From contig NC_073646.1 of the NCBI RefSeq assembly GCF_029407905.1, positions 18,060,001 to 18,124,000 of the forward strand: 64,000 bases of DNA, read 5' to 3'. Below, piece by piece: positions 35,901 to 44,900 of this stretch. The notes under the pieces are model-generated. The model did no database searches. It saw only the letters and a list, made by a program, of their open reading frames with translations, and had not been told where the DNA came from. The stretch's first letter is position 1. Each line of letters starts with the position of its first letter. The translations under genes were made by a program, and so were the position numbers. Source of the DNA: Bubalus kerabau. Taxonomy: Eukaryota; Chordata; Mammalia; Artiodactyla; Bovidae.

Positions 35901-38900
35901 CACGATGGTGTGGTCACTCACCCAGAGCCAGACATCCTGGAGCATGAAGTCAAGTGGGCCTGAGGAAGCACTGCTGCCAATAAAGCTAGTGGAGGTGATG
36001 GGATTCCAGCAGAGCTATTTAAAATCCTAAAAGATGGGAGTGGCAGCTGCGAGGCACTGGAGCGACTTGAAGATGTCACAGCACCCCCAGTACCGGAGCT
36101 CCAAGTTCTGCCACATCTTTGGCAAACCATCCAACAAGAACTACTACGACTCTGTGCCCATCACCCACAGCGTCCCAGACAATCATTTCTGTGCTGTGAA
36201 CCCCAATTTCATTGCAGTCGTGACTGAGTGTACTGGTGGGGGTGCCTTCCTCGTCATCCCCTTGCACCGGACAGGAAAGTTGGACCCCAACTACCTGAAG
36301 GTCTGCGGGCACAGAGGGCATGTCTTAGATGTCAGATGGAACCCTTTCAATGATTTTGAGATCGCCTCCTGTTCTGAAGATGCCACGACTAAAATCTGGG
36401 GCATCTCCAAACAGCTGCTGACCAAGAACCTCACAGTCTTCAGGAAGGAGCTGGTGGGCCACGCCTGCAGAGAGGGCCTGGTGAAGTGGCACCCCATGGC
36501 TGCCAACATCCTCTTCAGCTCTGGCTACGACTACAAGGTGATGGTCTGGAACCTGGATTCAAAGAAGTCTGTAACCATGAGCCCCATGAAGACAATTAAC
36601 TGTCACCAAGACGTGATCCTCTCCATGTCCTTCAACACTAATGGCAGCCTGCTGGCCACTGCCTATAAAGACCGCAAGATTCGGGTTCAGGACCCCCGAG
36701 CAGGGGCCATCCTCCAGGAAGGCAACTATAAAGGGCACCAGGCCAACAAAGTGCTGTTTCTGGGGAACCTGAAGAAGCTGCTGTCCACAGGCACATCCCG
36801 AGGGAATAACCGGCAGATGGCCCGATGGGACCAGGACGACCTCTCTGTGCCTGTCACAGAGGGGGACCTCAACGGCTCCTCGGCCGCGCTGTTTCCCTTC
36901 TATGACGCGGACACCAACATGCTCTACGTGGTGGGTAAGGGAGAGAGGAACATCCGCTACTATGAGATCAGTGCCAACAAACCTCACCTGAACTACCCGA
37001 TGGAATACCACTCTATAACCCACAGAAGGGGGTTGGGGTTGTGCCAAAGAGAGGTCTCGACGTGTCCTCCTGTGAGACCTTCCATTTCTACAAGCTGATC
37101 ACAACCAAAAGCCTCATCAAGCCTGGATCCATGACTGTATGCCGGCAGTCAGAATCCTACCAAGAGGACATCTACCCGCCTACGGCCAGTGCCCAGCCCT
37201 CTCTGACGGCCCAGGAGTGGCTCAGCGGGATGAATAGAACCTGTCCTGATGTCCCTTAGGCCTGGTGCCGAGCTGATGAGCCCGCAGCCTCTGCCCTCAG
37301 AGAGACACCTCTCTGTCCCCACGGCCCCCACCTCGCCTCTTCAACCAGACAGAAAGGCTGGTTGCAGAAGATGGCCAGAGGCCCTTCTCCTTGCTAGAGG
37401 AGAAGGCGCCAAGGTGGGTGGCAGAACACACACTGGAGAAGAAAACCTGGCTCACGGATGGCTTTGACATCTTTGAATGCCCCCCACCAGAGACAGAGAA
37501 CGGGCTGCTGCAGATATTCTATTGGCTTTAAGACGAGATCCAAAGGCTCTGGAAGCTGATGACACAGGACAAGGTCCAGGCCAAACAGCTGGAACTGGAG
37601 ATCAGAAACTTGTGGGTGAGCTCACAGAGGCTCTGAGCAGAGTCCTCTGCCCTCCTCACCCTCAGGGACACCAATTGGCTCCATGGGGAGGTCCAGAACC
37701 AAACCACAGGTCCTCTGAGAACACCTACTGTTTCTATATTTTTTTTACTAGAAATGAAACTCTTGGTCACTGAAATATTCCAGTGGGACCTGCTGCTGAT
37801 TTTCCATTTGCCTTCTTGAAACAATGGTGTCTGAACTGACTCTTTTTAGATGATACCTGGTAGCTCAGATGGTAAAGCGTCTGCTTACAGTGCGGAAGAC
37901 CCAGGTTCAATCCCTGGGTTTGGAAGATCCGCTGGAGAAGGAAATGGCAACCCACTCCAGTACTCTTGCCTGGAAAATCCCATGGACAGAAGAGTGTGTA
38001 GGCTACAGTCCACGGGGTCACAAAGAATCGGACACGACTGAGCAACATCACTCACTCACTCACTGCCTTCGGTTTACTTGTTTTGAACGGTCCACGATAA
38101 CTTCTGAAGGGGAAGACAATACTGTAGAAAGTTAAAGCTGGAAGGACCTAGGAGGTGAAGCCGCCTCTGGTTTTCTAGTTGTGGTTCACAGCAAGGCAGG
38201 GTGGGGAAGGTTAAGCCAGGAGGGCTGTTTTGTAATATTGGCTTCTATGGAATACATAATTCTGCTACTACAAATCAGAAGTTTGCAAAGCAAATAAATA
38301 AATAAAAAATCCTAAAAGATGATGCTTTTAAAGTGCTGCACTCAATATGTTGGCAAATTTGGAAAACCCAGTAGTGGCCACAGGACAGGAAAAGGTCAGT
38401 TTTCAATCCAATTCCAAAGAAAGGCAAAGCCAAAGAATGTTCAAATTACCCTACAATTGCACTCATTTCACATGCTAGCAAGATTATGCTCAAAATCCTT
38501 CAAGCTAGGCTTCAGCAGTATGTGGACAGAGAACTTTCAGATATACACTCCGGATTTAGAAAACGCAGAGGAACCAGAGGTCAAGTTGCCGACATCCGCT
38601 GGGTCATAGAAAAAGCAAGGGAGTTCCAAAAAAACATCTACTTCTGCTTCACTGACTACACTCAAGCCTTTGACTGTGTGGATCACAATAAACTGGAAAA
38701 TTCTTGAAGAGACAGGAATACCAGACCTCCTTACCTGCCCCCTGAGAATTCTGTATGCAGGTCAGGAAGCAACAGTTAGAACTGGACATGGAACAACAGA
38801 CTGGTTCCAAATAGGGAAAGGAGTACATCAAGGCTGTATATTGTCACCCTGCTTATTTAACTTATAGGCAGAGTACATCATGAGAAACGCTGGGCTGGAG

Positions 38901-41900
38901 GAAGCACAAGCTGGAATCAAGATTGCTGGGAGAAATATCAATAACCTTGGATATGCAGATGACACCACCCTAATGGCAGAAAGCGAAGAGGAACTAAAGA
39001 GCCTCTTGATGAAAGTGAAAGGGGAGAGTGAAAAGTCTGGCTTAAAACTCAGTATTAAAAAAACTAAGATCATGGCATCTGGTCCCATCACTTCATGACA
39101 AATAGAAGGGGAAAAGGTGGAAGCAGCAACAAATTTCCTCTTCTTGAGCTCTAAAATCACTGCGGATGGTGACTGTAGACAGCAAGTTAGAAGACGATTG
39201 CTTCTTGGCAAGAAAGCTATGACAGACCCAGACAGTGTGTTAATAAAAAGCAAAGACATCACTTTGCCAACAAAGGTCCATATAGTCAAGGCTATGGTCT
39301 TTCCAGGAGTCGCGTATGGATGCAAGAGCTGGGTCATAAAGAAGGCAGAGCAGCGAAGAATTGATGCTTTCAAACTGTGGTGCTGGAGAAGACACTTGAG
39401 AGTCCCTTGGACAGCAAGGAGATCAAACCAGTTGATCTTAAAGGAAATCAACCCTGAATACTCACTGGAAGGAGACATTGAAGCTGAAACTCCAGTATTT
39501 TGGTCGTCTGACGCGAACAGCTGACTCACTGAAAAAGCCCCTGATGCTGGCAAAGACTGAAGGCAGAAGGAAGAGAGGGCAACAGGGGATGAGATGGTTG
39601 GATGGCATCACCGATTCAATGGCCATCAACTTGGGCAAACTCCAGATGGTGAGGGACAGAGAAGCCTGGTATGCTGCAGTCCACGGGGCCACAAAGAATT
39701 GGACATGACTTGGCAACTGAACAACAACAAAGGGTGTATGAAGTAGTATTTCACTGTGGTTTTGATTTGCATTTTTCTGATGGCTGACCGTGTTGATTAT
39801 CTTTTCTGATGGGCTACTTGTATACCACAATTCTTCCAACAAATGTCAATATTTATCGAGTGCCTACTATGTATCAGGCACTGTTCTAGGTAGTGAGATT
39901 GGTAAGCAATGAAAAAAAGGAACACGGATCTTACATTTTAGTGGGGAGAAAGAGATTATCAACATGTTACATGTCCTATGGTAGTGATAAAAGTTTGAAG
40001 AAGAAAATGGAGGGTAATGTGAAAGTTAAGGCAGGCAGGAGTCACTAGACAAGACAATCAGGGAAGGCCTATTTAAGAATATGGTATCTGAGAACAAGAC
40101 AGAAAGCCCAGAGATAAACCCACACACCTATAGGCATCTTATCTTTGACAAAGGAGGCGAGACTATACAATGGGGCAAAGATAGTCTCTTCAATAAGTGG
40201 TACTGGGAAAACTAGACAGCTACATGCAAAAGAATGAAACTAGATAAATCAAAATGGATTAAAGACCTAAATGTATGATCAGAAACTATAAAACTCACAG
40301 GCAAAACATTCTATGACATATATAACAGCAGGATCTTCTATGATCCACCTTCTATAGTAATGGAAATAAAAACAGAAATAAACAGGTGGGACCTAGTGAA
40401 ACTTAAAAGCTTTTACACAGCAAAGGAAACTATAAACAAGGTGAAAAGACATCCTCAGAATGAGAAAAAATAATAGCAAATGAAACAACTGACAAAAGAT
40501 TAATTTCCAAAACAGACAAGCAGCTCATGCAACTCAATACCAGAAAAACAACCAACCCAATCAAAAATGGGCAAAGGACCTAAACAGACATTTCTCCAGA
40601 GAAGACGTACTGCTGGCAATTAAACACAAGAAAAGACACTGAACATCACTCATTATTAGAGAAATGCAAATCAAAACTACAATGAGACATCACCTCCCAT
40701 GGTCAGAATGGCCATCATCAAAAAAATCTACAAACAATAAATGCTGGAGGGGGTGTGGAGATAAGGGAACTCTCTTGCACTACTGGTGGGAAATGTAAAC
40801 TGATTACAGCCAAAATGGAAGACAGTATGGAGATTCCTTAAAAAACTAGGAATAAAACTACTATATGACCCAATAATCCCACTACTGGGCCTATACCCTG
40901 AGAAAACCATAACTGAAAAAAACACATGTACCCCAAAGTTCACTGCAGTACTATTTACTAGGAGTACTAAGACACAGAAGCAACCTAGGTGTCCACTGAC
41001 AGATGAACGGATAAAGAAGCTATGGTAGATATATACAACGGAATACTACTAAGCCAGAAAAGGAATGATGTGAGTCATTGCTAATGAGGTGAATGAACCT
41101 AGAGCCTGTTATACAAAATGAAGCTGTTACAGAAACTGTGGTGGCGGAAAGAGACAAGTGGCACTTGGAGATGAAGAACAGGGTTTATTCAGCACCAGTG
41201 CGGGCTCAGCAGTCACCTCTAAACTCCCCCCAACCCTGGGCCCCACCCCAGGCAGAAGTAATGGGCAAGCAAGATTACAGAAGTAGAGGTGGTGAGTGGT
41301 GAGCAAAAGCTGTTTAAGCAAGATAACAGGCAGAAGGCAGAAAGTTGTCTTTAGGACTTTCCCTCTCAAGCAGCTCAGCCTCCCCCCACGCCCACCCCAA
41401 CCTGGGCCCCACCCCAGGCAAGCAATGAGCAAGCGAGATTACAGAAGCAGAGGTGTTGAGGGGTGAGCAAAAGCTGTTTAAGCAAGATAACAGGCAGAAG
41501 GCAGAAAGTTGTTATTCTCGATGGGGGTTGGTATTCCAGTTGAGGGTTCCCACCTCAAACCAAGTCAGAAAGAGAAAGCAAATATCATATATTAATATAT
41601 ATATGTGGAAACTAGAAAAATGGTACAGATGAACCTATTTGCAGGGCAGCAATGGAGACGCAGACATAGAGAAGAGACTTATGGACACTCTGGGTAGTTG
41701 GGGAAAGGAAGAGGGTGGGATGAATGGAGAGAGTAGCATGGAAATATACACACTACCATATGTAAAATCGACAGCCAATGGGAATTTGCTGCATGACTCT
41801 GGAATTCCAACCAGGGCTCTGTGACAACCTAGAGGGGTGGGATGGGATGGGAGGTGGGAGGGATGTTCAAGAGGGAGGGGACATGTGTATACCTATGGTT

Positions 41901-44900
41901 GATTCATGTTGATGTACGGCAGAAACTCACACAATATTGTAAAGCAATTATCCTTCAATTAAAAATAGATAAATTAAGAAAAAGAAGAATATGACATCTG
42001 AGCTGAGACTTTAGTGATAAAAGGGAGTCAACAATACAAAGATCCAGGAGAAAAGTTTTCTAAGTAAAAGAAATAGCGAGTATGATACAAACGCCACAAG
42101 GTAGAAAGGAGCCACAAAGTACCGACTGCCTACAGGGATCTGTTCCTCTTCTTCTTCCCTGCTATTACCAATCCCTCCTCGGGTGTGTGTGCGCGTGTGG
42201 GAGACAGAAAGACTGACAGAGAGTGACTGACTTCTGGAAAGACTTATGCAAGAGGGAGTGGAGTCTTTTCTTGAGGTCAGATGGTGATCCATAAGAATAT
42301 GAGGCCTAGGGTTGCAATGGTCACCTGGCAACTATCAATACAATGAGGGCTATCAATATAGTACAAATATGCTACAGGTGGCAGAGCAGACAGAGCTAGA
42401 AACCGAGTCCTCCACAATCACAAACTGCACAGCTGAATAAACCATCCTAGAAGTTCTCTCTCCCAGACGTACCTCTTATGGAATAAAGTCCGCTTATTGT
42501 TTGAAATATTTGAAGTTAGACTTTCTATTGCATGAAGCTAAAAGCATCATTAATAAACACCCAAGGTAGTTTAACCAGAAAGGTCCAAAATAGAAAGTTG
42601 TTTTGATTTTACCTAAGTGCAACAGAAAGACAACTGGAGGGTTTTCAAAACTGGCAGGATTTAATTTGAATTATACTTTTAAAGCTTCACTCTGGTCCCT
42701 CTGTGGAGACTGAACTGCAGGTTTAATTTCATGCTTCAGTCACTGGTTGTAATTGTGAATCTTTCTGGAATGCATTCATTTCACCTCTCTCAAGTTTCTC
42801 CTTCTCTGGCTATTCTATAACCTACCAGAAATTCTACCACTGTCAAAATGTCTTCCCTGAATTTTTACATATTGGAATGTTTAATATAAATTATGAGCTG
42901 CAAACAAGCACAGGGAGGAAGAAGAGGACAAAAAACAATCTCTGAAGGGAATAAACTATATACTTCTTTTGAAGTCAAGAGGGATGTCTTCTGCAGTCTG
43001 CAGTAGCTGTCTTCAGCAGCTAAATTCTATCGCGGCTAAACAGTTCACTGACAATGACCTCAAGCTAAGTGACATCTCATTTCCTCTTAAAACCAGGAAT
43101 CAGCTTGGAACAATGTTATTTAATTATAATTACATAAAGACATGTTCAACCTAAACACATAAAGTATGAATGGAATTTAGCTGTAATTCCCTTGCAACAC
43201 AACAGGATATGACACCCTATCCATGTATGTGTATTTCGCATACACATATTTCCACATTTAATATGGTTTATATTTAGTTGACATGTTCCTGGCCAAACCA
43301 TGACATCCACTGGTAAATACTTATGAATACCTTCTGTGCTCAACTAACACTGAGTTATACTTTAAGGCATGGACATGAACTTGGGCAAACTCCGGGAGAT
43401 GGTGAGGGACAGGGAAGCCTGGTGTGCTGTAGTCCATGGGGTTGTGAAGAGTCAGCTATGACTTGGCGACTGAACAACAACATACTTTAAGGCAATTTAC
43501 ATAAAGACAAGTTGAAATGAAAGCCAGTAACAATTAATGTTTTTTTTCTATAGTAATTATTCCTTTTCATGACAATTTTATCTCCTGTGTAGTTATGTTA
43601 CTTCATCCAACCTTTCAGTCTGTTTAGGAGAAATACATTCTTCACTATCTTTAGACTTATTTTTAAAATTTATTTCAATTGGAGAATTATTACAATATTG
43701 TGATGGTTTTTGCCATACATTAGCATGAACTGGCCACAGGTACACAGGTGTCCCCTCCCTGCTGAACGCCCCTCCCACCTCGCTCCCCACCTCATCCTTA
43801 CAGGTTGTTAGAGCTCTGGCTTTGGGTTCCCTGCATCATACATCAACCTCCCACTGGCCTTCTATTTCACATATGGCAATGTATATGTTTCAATGCTATT
43901 TTCTCAAATCATCCACCTTCTCCTCCCACTGTGCCCAAAAGTCTGTTCTTTATGTTTTTTTTTTTTAATTATTTTTGCTTGTTTGGTTTTTTTTTATTGT
44001 TTTAGTTTGTTCTTTATGTTTTTAGACTTATTTTTAAGCAGAATGCTAAAAGAGCTGCTCTGTCTTCCTTCTGTCACAAAGAACTAAAGGGAAAGAAGCA
44101 TAAAAGACATAACTTGGTTTATAAACAGATGCCCTTCACCAAATTAAAACTGCCTTCTGACCCTCTTCCCTTCTTCAGACTTAAAACTTTTTACCTTTAC
44201 TCTGTCTTTAGATTCTTGGCCCAAAGAGCTAACATTTGTGGAAGTCTTATCTTGGGCCGAGCACTTTATGTAGACTGCTTTACTGAATCACAACTGATTA
44301 GGCGGATATTAACATCATTCCCACTTGACAAATGAGGAAACTAAGGTCAGAGCTAGGATCAGAGTGAGGCAAGGTATGCTATGCTTGCTACATCCTACCC
44401 GTGACTCTGACTGGGACACAGAGCACTTAAGCAACTCGCTCACCACACAAAACTGTCTGTCCCCTAGCTGGACAAAGAAAGATCAGTCCAAATTCAACAT
44501 CCTGGAACATGAATATTCTAATCTACAACAAAGAGCACTGGGGCTTGGAATCAGAAGGTGATACTGCGCAGGGCCCTGTGGAACTCGTGGGCACAAAGAC
44601 TTATCTGAGTCCCCCCACTTCTTGTAATCCAGGAAACAGCTTTCAGTCTGCCTCCGTGACCTTCCCTGAGTTCCAAAGGGCAGATTCAAGCAGTTGTTAA
44701 TCAGGGAAGGGAGTGGATGTGAGACCAGGGAGAAAGAGTCAAGAGAAGTCTTGGGGCAAGGTCCTGTTTCCCTATCAACAGATAAACACAGCAATATCTT
44801 TGAGCTATTTACAGGTACTGAAACCCCCTTCAGGTGGGAGCATTTATGATTAATGACAGTATGCTGCCCAGATGCATGTAGACCCCAGACCAGTTGGACC

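Larger units (their letters stand above)
35615..39731 (+). mobile_element. BovB LINE split by the CORO2A retrocopy
   Basis: BovB ORF2 sequence at 35615-36036 resumes at 38322 and runs to the 3' end (ggacatgacttggcaactgaacaacaac). It is 5'-truncated. The reverse transcriptase motif YADD (GYADDTTLMAE, near 38953) and the C-terminal endings are visible, but stops and frameshifts break it. It sits inside an old L1 whose two halves flank it; an imperfect TSD (gggtatga / gggtgtatga) is seen. Confidence 0.93.
40093..41984 (+). mobile_element. L1 LINE 3' part, 5'-truncated, split by a solo LTR
   Basis: Degenerate ORF2 text (e.g. ttgacaaaggaggcgagact, tggtactgggaaaactagac) and a 3' UTR ending in an A-rich tail near 41980. 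It is flanked by an 18-bp TSD with two mismatches (40075-40092 and 41985-42002, aagaatatg..atctgag). Confidence 0.88.

Noticed and set aside
36034..37098. A complete coronin gene
   Set aside because: No introns, TSDs, an A-rich tail and C-terminal frameshifts show a processed pseudogene.
38880..39524. Reverse transcriptase-like frames with YADD
   Set aside because: Degenerate BovB with stops and shifts; no intact LINE in the window.
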